Source of the DNA: Laetiporus sulphureus 93-53
Taxonomy: Eukaryota; Basidiomycota; Agaricomycetes; Polyporales; Laetiporaceae
Assembly (NCBI RefSeq): GCF_001632365.1
Contig: NW_024468532.1
Coordinates: 317,623 to 381,622, forward strand
Length of the DNA: 64,000 nt
Direction of reading: 5' to 3'
The notes beneath the pieces are model-generated. The model was given only the letters and a program-made list of their open reading frames with translations, was not told the DNA's origin and ran no database searches. The first letter of the stretch is position 1, and each line of letters opens with the position of its first letter. Positions 32,661-44,820 of the stretch are shown in pieces. A program made the translations under genes and the position numbers.

Positions 32661-35591
32661 TCAGAACCCTCCATTGTAGGATGGGACAGACAGGACAGCT
32701 GGCGCCTGGTACATTTGTGCCGACTCCGAGTACGACCCGGATGACCCGTGCAGCTGCTCCTGCGGCTGCGAGTGACGGGGGGTCTGTCGCGTGTCCCACG
32801 CGTCTATCTGTGTTGCGAGCGTCGGGGAAACGTTCGGAAACGACTGTGGGGATGGGGCCGTCTCCTCTTCGAATGACTGCACCCCCGGGAGCGGCGCAGG
32901 GATCGGCTCGCGTGTCGATGTCACTTCCTTGGAGAACAGGCGCGCGTGTGAGAAGGGGTATAGTGGCACGCCGACCTCGAGGGAGCGCATCTGCGACGAA
33001 ATACGCACAATCTCCGTCATGAGTCCCTGCAGAAGCTTCTCTTGACGAACTAATCAACCAAGATTCATATTAGTTGCACCGAACACAGCTATGGGAATAC
33101 GGTATTAATACTCACCACCAATGGGCGAGCGAGCCCCATACGTCAACATCGCGAACCTGGCCGACGGACAAAACAAATCAGTCAACCATGCCCAAACATG
33201 AGTCCGGGTCTACCGGAAGTGGGAGGAAACTCACCGGAGGGTGTTGATCTCGCCCCACAGCGTCGCTTCCTGGGCCCCATCCCCGATCTCTATCATGTAC
33301 TTGCATACCTGAATCTTCACCACAGCCGCCAGATACCAACAGATCTGCGTAGGCACGCCAGCTCAGCGTCAGTATGGGAGGAAAGCGAAAGCCAGTAGGT
33401 GACCCACAGTAATGAAAGGGTGGAGGCGCGTCGTGTCCAGTGACGTCTCAGAGAGCTTGTAGTAAGCGTTGAGAATCGTGCGGGCGGCGTGAATGCAGCG
33501 GTTCGTGGATATGCAGTGGGGATCGTTGAAGTTCATGAAGGGATTGTGCAGGGTAATGACAGCCCTACAGTCGCAAACATTTGGAATGAGGACAGTATTG
33601 AGAAAGCGAACGCATACTCACGCATGAGGGGCAACATGCGCCATGTACAAATCTGTGTCCAGTGCCCCCGTGTAGCTCACACCGAGATGGCTGTACGGCT
33701 GCGGGAAGCTGTTGACAAAGTCCATATACACCAGCTTGTCCAGCTCTGAGAAGCCTAGTAAGTGGAACGGGTTCTGGTTCTTGCTCGGCATCCCCGGCGC
33801 GCGGAGGCTGCTCCGGGTATTATAGTCTGTCACCTTGCCAAACAGCATAATCGACTTCAGGAACAGTATGAACGAGTCGGTGTACTGCGGATCATTTCTT
33901 GTGTAGAGATCTTTAGATGCGAGATCCTGCGGGTTGTTCGGGATGTTGGACTGGACAACTTGATCGTTAAAAATTGAATAGAATCAACGATACGCATGGT
34001 ACACTCACGTCTGCCTCAAAGTCTACTCGGCGTACAGGGAACTCTGTGCCGATGTCCTTCTCATCGATAGCGTGCATCCATCCGCCCACGGAGACAATCC
34101 GATCAAACAGGACAGTCATCCACCACGCCCTTCGCCTCGACTCCAGCTCTCTGAAGTTCTTCGGCGGAGGCAGGAACGCGCCAGGCGTATTCGCACTCTG
34201 TCCTGAAAACGTCCCAGGATTGTTCAGACGCAACGGCACTGCAACCCTGGCTTGGAATCCCGCGAAAATCCACACCTCGACCCATCGGCCCTCTTGATAG
34301 AAGTACCAAGATAGCATGAGGCATGCTTGAAGTACGGGGAAGATGTCCTGGCCGGATGCCATCGTCCTGTCGATGTATTCACGTGTCTTACTGACGTGCA
34401 ATTCCGCAAACCTGTCACGGCGGCTGCCCTCTGGCAGCATCATGATGTCGTTCGATGCCCATCGAGAAGCGGATGCGCACTAGGCGCGAATATGAAATCT
34501 GACGTCACAAGAGCAAGGTATGACACTCACGATAGCATGCAAGAGGGCTGTGTGTGGGAAGTTGGGATCTTTTGGGTGCAAATGCAAGGAGGCAAGGAAT
34601 GACTGGCGGTGCAGTACGTGCGAACTGCATGGGTCACACCGGAAGAACACGTCCACACTGTCATCACGAAGCAGCTCTCAGCAGCATTCGAAATACTCGT
34701 GAGACGGAACATACGCACTAATGGTGCAGAGTGTCAGGAGGAGGCAGGTAGGGGTCCCAGCCAGATAAAAACAAATCCATCATAGGATTCGGGCCTCTTT
34801 GAGAGTCCGGGGTTTTGGTGGGACTCCGGAGCCGCGAACTTGGACTAGAAGTCGAAGGACCACTGCTGGAACCGGAAGAAGACAGGCTCGAAGGGAGGAC
34901 GATGCCGGAGTCATGCGGGCTATTCTCAGGCGAACGGCCGTTGGATAGTGAGCTGGACAGTGGCCGCAGCGAACCATTCAAGCTGCCTGGGAAGAGATTG
35001 GAGTGTGACGCGGCATCTCGCAGCTGATAAAGCTGGGTTTTGAGTTGTGCTTCACATGTTGCATTAACGGAAGGATACGCAGGTGTGGCGCGCACGACGT
35101 ACATATTTCCTCCTGCATCTGTCGCATCTTCTCTGCGGGATCGACATCCGGAGCAACAGTGAGGCCCTCGACGGGATCATACGAGCACTGGGGCTCAGTG
35201 GGATGGCTATTGAACGTGAACATAGTGTATGCAGACGGATTATGATGGACACGTACGCGTAACCAACGGGGGGTGGCACACTAATGAGCGACTGCCATTG
35301 CCTTTGCCGATCGCCTTTAATCAACCATCCCCGAGATGAGCGAGGTGAACGTACTTGACGCAGGTCCCGCAGTGGGGACGGGCGGCATCACATTTCTGCA
35401 CGTGGAACGGATTAAGACAGCGTCACTGGGGGGACGTCGGACGAGCCGCTCACCAGTTTCCTCTTCCGACATGCAAGGCAAGCCTGGATACGGCGGGAGA
35501 GTGAGTGTGGCGCGTCGGGCAATTGCAGGAAGCGGGCTACCTGATTCCTGCGCAGAGCGGGTCGGGCCGAAGAGGAGCTGGCCTTGGGCAT
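32661..35591 (-). CDS. Zn2Cys6 fungal-specific transcription factor
   Basis: Nuclear regulator; target genes unknown. N terminus from ATG 35591: MPKASSSSARPALRRNQ, then ACLACRKRKLKCDAARPHCG TCVK and, after a further intron, NHPTEPQC. Spacing C-X2-C-X6-C-X6-C-X2-C-X9-C makes a complete binuclear zinc cluster, cut by introns before ACLAC, inside RKLK and after CVK. EKMRQMQEEI..EAQLKTQLYQLRD can form a dimerising coiled coil. A Ser/Pro-rich linker follows, then the fungal-specific middle homology region (ILPVLQACLMLSWYFYQ-like block, ESRRRAWWMTVLFDRI, GWMHAIDEKDI). The C terminus is low-complexity Pro/Ser, ending PSYNGGF at 32661. About 800 residues, many small exons; some inner junctions are not checked. 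Confidence 0.88.
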
Positions 35592-36912
35592 CTTGGCCTG
35601 GAGATCACGGCGGTTCCGCTAGCAGGGTCGGAGGGACGAGGGCGGGGCGGGTCCGCGAGCGGTAGATGGGAGGTTGAACGAAAGGAGAGACTGCTGATAA
35701 GACAGGAAGGGCCACAGAACGAGCAAGTCCGCGAGGCGACAGGACGCGCGCGGGCGGGAATCTCCCGAGTATTTCTTGTTGACAACAGGGCTTAAGTCGG
35801 GTCGCTGCGCAATTTATGTTGAGCTGCGTGCTTCCTCGCCCGGGAGCCGAGGCTGCAGTCTGTATCAGCCAGTCTGCACGCGCACAGCGTCCCCGGCGGC
35901 GATGTGCAAAGGGGCGCCAGCAGGTACCCCAGTTTCGTTCCGAGTGTTGACTACTCGGCTGCCTCGCCGGATCACGGCCTCCCCTGCACTACTACTCCCA
36001 GATCGACAACACTCGTCTTTCGCGTTTCTGCACACCTCTCCCCTCCAATCAATCCAATTCACCTTTCTGATGCCCTTTCCCGCATTCCCATCACCCTCGA
36101 GAACAAGAGATCCCATCGGAAACGCACCCGAAATAGCATCACTCCGTCTACGAGCGTCCTGTGGCGGCCGATCTTCGTGCGGACGTTTCTCATAACTCCG
36201 CCATGATGCAAACTCGGAATACAGCTGCGTAAATTTGTCCGTAGTTCATAGACTACAATACATTATCCCACTGTGATCTGCAAGAACATCCCCACCCCGG
36301 AGATAAATCAAACGACATCGGGCTGTACCGCGCTGGAAATCCAGATGTCGATTGCCGATGCTCTTCGGGAATTACCCGTTGCTAAGATGCTGTGGTATTT
36401 GCGGTAGCCGCGCCGCTAAATATTGTTCACGCACGGCGCCAACCGAGACTTAATTACAAACTGGATCCAACCTTCCAAGCCGCTGTCCAACATACCGGTA
36501 CCTGAATTAGGGGGGTGAACCTGGCCAGCTTCAAATTCTACATACTTCGGGAGCGCTGACCCGTTGCATGTTTGAGCAGTGACGCGATGATACTTTTGCT
36601 CGCGCACAGCTCCTCGCTAACGAGGCTTCGGCGCTGGCCCTGAAGTTCTCGCTTGATCTTCCAGATCACTTTTCGTTCGGCGCTCACTTAAAACCGGCTC
36701 TTACCCAAACGTAGTGCAAAAGAGCGGTTAGCATCAAGAGCAAGGCCGTGACGATCACAGCGCCTGCAATTATGGCATTGCCACGCGAGCAAACGGTGCG
36801 GAGATAGCATTGTTCCGTACCGAGCAGGGACCGTAGTTCATACATGTGTATCTCCGATCCGCAAATGATAGCGTATGTCGTTGACATGACAATTACAGCG
36901 CCCATTGGTGCT
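35592..36912. other. Gene-poor stretch, 1.3 kb
   Basis: Upstream DNA of the Zn2Cys6 gene, then the 3' side of the YjbQ gene. Overlapping plus-strand open frames at 35776-36206 (139 and 100 codons) are Ser/Pro/Arg-rich in two frames at once, a sign of composition and not coding; I do not call them. The rest shows nothing defined. Confidence 0.4.
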
Positions 36913-37792
36913 TCATGTGCTGGGTGAAAGATCAGAGGGTATATCAATGATTCAGGAAGCGCATATTTGACTAACAGGATTGTCGCCACGACTCGTCTGG
37001 AGTGCGTCGCGTGTCTAAATTCGGTGAGATAGATGCCTGCAGAAACGACGTCATGATACACGACATGAAACGACATCAATTGTTCGCACCTTGCCAGGTG
37101 CCCAAGTTGAGGCGACCGTTTGTGATCGGTATGCAGATGGAGGTGCCGACGAGGGACGTCTTGGTGTGCGAGACTCTATGGCAAGGCAATAATTACATCA
37201 ATGTACTCGATTGGTTTTATATTGCCGGATCCGCTCACGAATCGCTAGGACAGGGGTATTCAGTGCGCAATCACCGCCCTGAATGCCCACTCAGTACTCA
37301 CTCGGGGCCTTCATCCGTATGAATCCAGTTCAGATTCTCCGGGACAATTCTGTCCAAGGCCATGTCCATATCTGCGAACATTCAATTAACCATAACGTAT
37401 TTAAAACAATCAGCCGCTCAAGAAACGAAAATACCTTTCCTCACATCTGAGCACCGTCAGGATACTATCAAATCTCATACTTTACGTATCAAACTGCACA
37501 CACCTGGGTCGTAGTTCTCGTTCACGGTCAAGGCTGCAGAAGTGTGTTGACTGCCAGGTCCGGTTGCTCAGTACGACGTCATGCCACGCTAGCAGGACCT
37601 ACATGAAGAGGTAGAGCATCCCTATCTACACACCGACGAAGCCCACCGTCAGTCTATAGCCTCATGAGCTGGTCGCTGAAGGGATACCTGCACATCCTTC
37701 AATCCCGGGCGAATGTGATCGAGCACTTCATTCGTCACCAAGTGGCATCCCTTCCTGTGGGGAGCGAACGTGAAAGACTTCTGCCAACCCAT
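36913..37792 (-). CDS. YjbQ/UPF0047 family protein
   Basis: Conserved small protein; bacterial relatives have weak thiamine-phosphate synthase activity, but the real role is unclear. About 144 residues spread over eight exons from ATG 37792: [90 protein letters not shown] and LNLGTWQ; then [21 protein letters not shown]. Ends ILT, TGA 36915-36913. Two exons are tiny: 12 bases (37446-37435) and 6 bases (37244-37239), each flanked by AG and GT. They restore exactly the conserved blocks YDPDVRxDM and EGPDD at the length of the family. Catalytic-site residues H, E and R of RHxxHSRxV are present. Confidence 0.92.
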
Positions 37793-38270
37793 ACTTTCGG
37801 CTAGTCTACAGATCAAACGGAGGAGTGTATGAGAGCAATGCGAGACAAATGCTCGCGGTCGCGCCGGAGTTGCTGATAAGATGATGCTGTAATGAATAAG
37901 TCCGGATCGCGGATCAGCGCTTCCACGATCAATCAATCGGCGCTTTGTCCCGCTCCTGCCTGCCACCACCATCCGTTATTTCCATAAATTTGTCGGAATT
38001 GACCGACGCGGCCATGTTGCGAAGGCCGGTCATTTAGGTGCAGATGCAACAAAGTTTGTCAGCCTAAAGTGGGCCATAAAATCATGATGCAGGGACAATC
38101 GTCGCTAATGCACGAAGTTCGTCACGATCGACTACATCCCATCAAGCTTCAGGCCGTGAGGCAGTTCTGCATGTCCATTGCATACAAACGCTGCTGCGCC
38201 CTTGACTCTATCGTTCGTGGTAATTTCGATAGTAATACAGTCCTCACAGTGTCAGGATAACAATTCTCCA
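37793..38270. other. Intergenic, 478 bases
   Basis: Upstream of the YjbQ gene and downstream of the hairpin-protein gene, both minus. The frame upstream of MGWQ is open for 60 codons but Arg/Ser-rich and without family match. No defined elements. Confidence 0.4.
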
Positions 38271-39188
38271 TCACCCACTTCCGAGCTTCCTCTCCGCCTC
38301 CAACAATGCATCAAACTCCGCTTGCTCTCGTGCTCGATCAGGCTCCTCCGGTGGACGGTCAGGATTTGACGGGACACGAGCGCGTTCATGACTTTGCCGC
38401 AGAGCATCCCATGAAGACGTTTGGCCAGCATTGCGCGCATTGGCTGTGCGAATTGCGTCCCAGCGACTCGAGGGGCTCGAAGATTGTTGCGGTGCTGCGG
38501 GACGACGCATTCGTCATCGCAACGTTCACAACGTAAGCAGAAGCATTGAACGATGACGTACATTCCTCAGGTAGTGAAACCGGCCTGGAGGGCACAGCTG
38601 CAGATCCGACTCCCATCTCTGCACCTTCTGCGTCTGGAGCCCACTGGCCTTCAGCCGGTCGTGGTGCGTTCCCATGCACGCCCTCCCCATGTTTCACCTC
38701 TTTTGCTCTTGCTAGAGTCCACCCAAGCGGCCGCACGCCTCCCATCCTCTTGTTAACATTCTCTAAGGCTTGGCTGAATGCAACGGGATCATCCAGCATC
38801 TCTGAGAAAGCGAAATGCGCTTCGGCGCGACATATTTGGCCGTATACCGCACCGAAGAAGCCGCTAACCGTGGCGAGAAGTGTTGTCCGGCCAAGTGACA
38901 TGGGTGGCCGTCTCAAATACCGTACGTAGCCTGCGGTCATGCCGCTGCCCACGGCGGCATACATGTGCTGCGAAGTTGTACATGAGCGGCTTCTCACTAT
39001 GCAGAGCGTTGAAATCAATGCGCATGACTGACCGGCCAGTAACGATGAGATCCTGGTAGAAAGGTCGTCGCGAGCTGGTAATCATGCGGCGTGATGAGGC
39101 CCGACTCGAGATCTGGCCGCAGCAGCTCCTGTGCTCTGCTGGGCGAGTTGAACGTCGTATCCAACCATTGAATTGGGTATGTCGACAT
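38271..39188 (-). CDS. Conserved protein with a membrane hairpin (possibly OCIA-like)
   Basis: Three exons from ATG 39188: MSTYPIQWLDTTFNSPSRAQ.. to SHRYWP; HMYAAVGSGMTAGYVRYL with RRPPMSLGRTTLLATVSGFF and GAVYGQICRAEAHFAFSE; and a last exon with SSRWDAIRTANARNAG and SSWDALRQSHERARVP, ending EAERKLGSG at 38271. Two moderately hydrophobic helices (AAVGSGMTAGYVRYL and LLATVSGFFGAVYGQI) separated by a basic turn suggest a membrane hairpin; the pattern recalls OCIA-domain proteins of mitochondria and endosomes, but this is tentative. The tail carries two near-repeats, SRWDAIR and SSWDALR. About 260 residues. Divergent from the Rho-GEF gene, 244 bases between starts. Confidence 0.65.
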
Positions 39189-39432
39189 CGAGAGACGCGA
39201 TGGCTGTGAGAAGGATACGGATGTATGCGAGAGGCCGACGAAGTTCACATTATAGCTGACGCGCACTTCCGAGAAATTCCAGGCGGTACGCAAACGCGTT
39301 GGATCACGTGCGCGCGCCGACGCGTCGGCAGCGAGACGGCAGCTGTGGTGGTGGCGGCGTTGTATCAGTTGTTCGCATAGCGCTAGTGATTGTCGTCTAT
39401 GTAATCCCACGCTCCTTCCTCGATACCCCCTC

Positions 39433-42400
39433 ATGACCAGCAATGTTGCGCACGAACTTTCCGACCGTCGACCCTCACCTACGGCCAGGTCCCAGCCACC
39501 ACTTTCCTTTGTGCCGTCTAATATTCCAAGTTCGACGACTGAATTATCCAATCCGAACGGTACTCTCGGGATAGAGCGTGTGCAGAAGCCTGCGCAGAGT
39601 GCAGGCACCGACAATCTTCATGTCACAGAGTACCCCTCGAAATCTTTGGCTACTCCCTCCGGTGGTTGGTGCCTTCTTACGGTATCCCGAATGCGACTAT
39701 GAGTCCATCGCTGAATTTCGTCCCGTATTGCAGCGTGTGGCGCCTCCGATCCAGCACCTCAGAGTTCGGACATTCCCATGTCTATCCCGAAGAAAGCTAA
39801 CTTGTTGACCGATCTGATGGACACTGAGACATCGTACGTGGAGCTGCTCGCCGGAATCATCAAGGTGCAGCGCCATTCGCTTGAACTGCCATAGCTTTAG
39901 CTAATTGCTTGCGTAGAAGGTGGCTGGCGCATGGTCACGCTCGAACCTACCCCCACAGGAACTTGACACCATGTTCCGAGCTATCGAGAGTATATATAAG
40001 GCCCACCGCTCGTTGCTGATGGTAAGTATTGGGTTCGTTAAGATCATGCTCCTCGCTAACACAAGACCTCAGAGACTCAAGGATATTGCTTTTGACCCCT
40101 CGTCTGCCAAGGTTCTCGGAGATCTCTTGATGGGATGGGTCAGTGGCTTCTATACATGTTCTGCTGTGGCTGATGTTTGTCCAGGCTGAGGAGCTTGAGC
40201 AACCGTACGCGAGCTACTCCAGTAACTACTTGACGGGCTTCGACTTGTGGGAACCCGTGCAGGCGAACGACCGCGTGCGCACCGTCCTAGCCATGTTCTC
40301 CTCCTCTTATCCTCCCTCACTTCCTCCTTCCTCTCCCGAGCATCCACCAGATCCTCCAATCTGGAAACTCGATGGTCTATTCCTGCTACCGCAGAGTCGT
40401 CTGAAATACTATCACAGGTTATATAGTCGGCTTCTGAAGAGTAGTGCCCCAGGCAAAGGGGATCACGAACTCCTGTCGAAAGCCGTGGCAAAGGTGGAGA
40501 AACTGCTAAATATGCTTAGCAGTCGTGCAACCATGCGAGTTGCTGTAATGCACCAGAGCATACAACTGGAGGGACGGTCGACAACGGCTCTAATCTCAGC
40601 TGAAGCTTCGACCGCACAGCCCCCACGTGACAGTGTCCGTCGTCCTGAGGACCCCGCGGGTGAAGTAGTCTCTCACGACAGCGATTTACAGTGGGGATCC
40701 CCCACTAGGTGAGCATGTTCAGTCATCCTAAAGAAAAAATTCATTTTGATGTTGACTTCAAATTGAAGAGCAAATCCATTGGCCACGCGCGGTCCCGATA
40801 TCCAGAAGCGAGCATCCACTCCCTCCGTCACAATTACTCATTTGGAAAGGCGCCTATCCACCGACCGCACGCTCGACATTTTCACTATGAAACCGAAGGT
40901 TGTTAAATGTAATACTGCTCATCGCTTGTACTGATGTGTGATCAATCTTGAAACAGGAAATCCGCCTGCAGATCTCCCCTCCGTCTCTACAATACGCTCG
41001 CGAAGTGCGCTTTTCAGCCGATGTTGCAATCCAGCTCACTCCTCAGTCAACGGGAGTGGAAGTGCGGCAAGAAAGGGGTCGCGTCTTCGTACTGACCGAC
41101 CTTCTTCTTGTATGCGAAAGCATGACACCTGAGGAACAAATCCGACATGGGCAGGATGGTCCTGATATGTGGTTGCTGTATCCTCCATTCGCTGGCAAGC
41201 ATCTTCAGACAGGTCCAGTCGAGAATTCAAGTTGAGCACAAGTTCATCATGTGTGTCTGTTCTCGCTGAGACTCGATTGATATAAAGCAACTGCTATGTC
41301 AATCAACATCATTGGCAAGGAGATCTTGATCCTAAATGCACGGCTACCTCATATACGCGATCGGCTGCTTTCGGAGCTGTCAAATTGTATTGGTGCATTT
41401 GCCAATCGTGAGTCTTGCGGCTTACCATAAATGTAACGTGCACTGATACGGTTTATTAGTGCGGACGTCGATCAACAAGTCTGCACCTCCGGCACCTCAG
41501 GACCCCACATATCCGACATCCCCCTCAACCGTATCTTGTCAGCAGTCCTCCGACTCGCCACTTAGATATGCCGAAACACATAGCGGGAGCATGGCTCCTC
41601 CAGCTCGGGTATTGTCACCTAACGATGACTCTTTAACTCCGCTCAACCCACCTCGTGCCGCTCAACAACCCATCCCGTCTGATACCTCTTGGGTTAGTGA
41701 CATGACAACGCTCGCTCTAACAGATGCAAGCAAGCCGCAGATGCAGCGTCTCCTGTCGGACCCAAACAAACGAAAGTATCCTCCTCGATCAACCTCCATA
41801 GCTCCAGAGCGACGTCATGCACAACCTCCTGGCGGTCCCCCCTTGCAGCCGTCTTTTTCTCCAGGACAAGTTGTACCTCCTCAAGTTGCGCATTCAGGTC
41901 AGCTCGCTCACGGCGCATCCTTCCGTCCAGGACAAATCGTTCCTATAGAGGCTTTCACGCAGAGTCAGCCAGCGTTTATCGATCTGGACAGTTCACAGTC
42001 ATCGTTCAATCCTGGGCAGATAGTGCCAGTTCGGAGGGGTACGAGCATGAGATCTGAGCACTACTATGTTAATGGCGAGATTGCTTCTCAGCCACCTATA
42101 GGGCAATATCCTTCTCAGGGATTCCGTTCTGGTGGCTTGGACGCCTTTTCTAATGATCCTGGTCAATTTGCGAATCTCACCTCTCGTTCACTCGTAGAAT
42201 CTGCAGGTCCTGGAAGCTTCCGCAGGCCTGTCCCGTCACGGTTACCGCGTTCTCAATATGACACAATGTCCACGGCGTCTGCACCTATCGTGCCTGCATT
42301 CTCTCGTGACGCGCCACAATCAAGACCGAACTTCTTCCCAAGGGCAGAGTCACTGAGCTCGATGCGCTCGCTACACCCACAGCTGCAGCCGCGACATCCA

Positions 42401-42859
42401 CCGTTGCTGCCATCCCAGCAAATGAGACTACCTCCGGTCCCTGCAACGCTGCAAGAAACGAGCCCCCCATGCTCGCCTGTGGAAGAGACGCCTCCCTGGA
42501 CCGGACCGACTACAACACATATCACGATGCAGATGAAGTGCAAGGTCTTCCTTCAGCAGCAGCACCAGCAATGGAAATCCCTTGGCTACGCAAATCTCAA
42601 ACTGTATTGCGAGCTCCCGACCTATGTGAAGCAGCTCGTCGTGAATAAAGACAAATCTATTCTCATTTCCACGATCATCCTGGCAGATGGCGTGGAACGG
42701 GTTGGCAAGACAGGCGTGGCCGTGGAACTCAGCGATAGAGGACGGCGGAGCGGGATTATTTACATGTTACAGCTTCGGAACGAAAAGTCCGCAGAAGAGC
42801 TCTTCGAGAGACTTATCGCGGGATCCGACAGGTCTGCCCCAACTAAGAATGCGCATTAA
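39433..42859 (+). CDS. Rho-family guanine nucleotide exchange factor (DH domain, PH-like)
   Basis: Predicted activator of Rho/Rac/Cdc42 GTPases. ATG 39433; about 1000 residues. Ser/Pro-rich N terminus, then DH helices: NLLTDLMDTETSYVELLAGI, LDTMFRAIESIYKAHRSLL, KVLGDLLMGWAEELEQPYAS, RLKYYHRLYSRLLK. Spliced through short exons to RTLDIFTMKPK and a PH-like part with GRVFVLTDLLLVCE and MWLLYPPFAGKHL. A long Pro/Ser/Gln-rich region includes three copies of a F-x-PGQ-(V/I)-VP motif (near 41855, 41920 and 42005). The C terminus (KCKVFLQQQHQQWKSLGYAN, SIIYMLQL-like strands) resembles a Ran-binding/PH fold. Ends TKNAH. The DH call rests on TETSYV and the YAxYS-like block; GTPase specificity is unknown, though a Rac gene lies 3 kb away. 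Confidence 0.82.
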
Positions 42860-43052
42860 TTGTAGTCTCCATGTTAGCACCGTATTTGTGCTCGCACTTC
42901 GGTGTATTATAGGATCCAGTACTCTACAGCTGGCCCACGATTTATTGATTGTAGCAAATACATAATTCATAGTTCATGCACGAAATTGCTTTCCTATGGA
43001 TCCGACCGCCATTCGCCCACGTCCGCTAGTACGATCTCAACATCATAAGCCC

Positions 43053-44820
43053 TCAGCATTTCAGATATGATTCGGCGGCCAGAGATATATGATCGCTGCC
43101 GCATACACCCATCTGTGGGAGCCCCGGCTCGAGGAGCTTGGCTACATGCGGCTTAGCAAGCTTTGTGATAATGGGAGCCGGCTTTCCGGGTGCAAGGACA
43201 AAGATGTAATCTGGATGTCGATCAATCTGGCTGTATTGACTGATCAAGACTGGTTATTCTTACCGAGTACGGCCTTCCAATACTAGTATCGCAGCGGGGC
43301 TTAGCTTGTTAACGCAGACTTGGTAAAAGCTGTGGCACTTACATGAGTGTAACTCGTATAAATCGGCTCATATCCGCCGTGGCGACCGGCTTCGACTGGT
43401 ACTCTACTCCCAAATGTCAAGCCCATGTCCGCGGTGTTCGGTTGTAGACGTTGCCCTTCCTCATATACACTTGCCGGTCTACCTGACTTCTTGAACATGG
43501 CAGCAAGCTCCGCATCCGTAAGGAGGCCATCTTCTCCACGTGCCGGTCGGGCGTTTACAATGTCCCTGTCTGGATCAGCTTCCTCTCCTTCCAGACCGTC
43601 CTCATCCTCCTTCGATGGCACGTCCTGTGCCACAGGTACAGTCGGATCGATGGTAACATGAACGACACGCGATGCAGATAACCGTTCTTCCTGTTTCGGA
43701 CGCAGAGAATCGCCTACGATGAACGAATAGGTCGGATCTTCCGGCGTGAAGTTGAAGTCTGGCTAGCTCATCAACAGATGGTACAGCAACAAGGCGCTGG
43801 AAGAGCACCTCCAGCAATTAGACAAGGCCATTGACGAGTTTCCGGATGACCATCCTCCCGGAACCTGACGACCTCCCGCAACAATATGGCTGCTTGCCTG
43901 AAAATAGCAACTTATATCAGTCCGTCATGCCACTGACACGTCCATCAGTATGACTTGCCTAGTACGTTCGTAAGCATATCTTGGGTCTATAATTGGAACT
44001 ATTTTCTCACAACAGGCAATATATCGCTCACAAAGGATGCCAGAAAAGATGCGTCGTTGCGACAACAACACCCGTAGATGGCGACGCTACTTTCTGCAGT
44101 CGGACCAAGGATGCAATATTCCTCGTCCGGAAGCTGCTCCCCCTGCGAGCAGTCTCACTGCCCTCTTCATGCACCTCTTGTTGGTCATACTCGATCAATC
44201 TTTGATCGGTCAGGATGTATGCGTCTTTGCGATAGGCTATGAGGCAACCATGCTTCTTCCGGGGACCCGCGGCATAAACATGCTCATAGCCAGCCTCCTC
44301 CAATACCGGTAGCAGCCTTTCCAATCTATCAACTTCCTGCACACAGACATAACATGAATACACAGTTCACGAATCGAGAGAAAGACCGTACCTGGAGGCA
44401 GCAGATATCGGCTTCAAGGGAGAGTATCTCATGATGCAGCATCGGCTCCCGTTGACTAGCCTTTAAACAGTCACTCGTTGGGAAAAGCTCGCGTCCTATC
44501 GTGATTCTTGAGCAAACGACTGCATTGCAAGATCGCCTACAACGTACGGACAAGACATTGCGCAAGAAGCTGCTCAATTAGTCACAAACCGGTAATAGCA
44601 ACAGAAAACAGGGACGGACATTCCATGTCATTATTCGGACTCGTTGCCAATCACCGTTCTCCGTATTCGGGGGGTCCTGTACCGTGATCCATTCTCGAGG
44701 CAATATACGACCTTTCTGTGCTTCTTCCTTGGCTGTTATTTGCTCTCGTTTCTCCCTGTTGATTCTGCGCTGCTCGGCTAACGCAATCTGTTCGGGCGTA
44801 CGATGGTGAGGCTCAGCCAT
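43053..44820 (-). CDS. NGL2-type RNA exonuclease (endonuclease/exonuclease/phosphatase fold)
   Basis: Mg-dependent nuclease related to yeast Ngl2 (5.8S rRNA 3' processing) and the CCR4/nocturnin group. Exons from ATG 44820 (MAEPHHRTPEQIALAEQRR) read RVRIMTWN, QLLAQCLV, REPMLHHEILSLEADICCLQ, EVDRLERLLPVLEEAGYEHV, VVATTHLFWHP, YAYERTRQAAILLREV, WPCLIAGDFNFTPEDPTYSF, DYIFVLAP and GVCGSDHISLAAE. Catalytic motifs (WN, LQEVD, THLFWHP, GDFN, SDHIS) are all present. One intron (43958-43898) uses a gcaagt donor; the downstream LREVVRF frame requires it. A segment rich in Asp/Glu/Ala between GDFN and YWKAV is longer than the core fold needs. About 440 residues. Confidence 0.9.

Noticed and set aside
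35776..36206. Overlapping plus-strand open frames of 139 and 100 codons
   Set aside because: Two frames are open together with Ser/Pro/Arg-rich composition and no domain; no exon partner was found.
36684..37079. 131-codon open frame resembling a membrane protein
   Set aside because: Its first third is the last exon of the YjbQ gene; an intron then leads to a stop after ILT, so the hydrophobic tail is intron and flank read-through.
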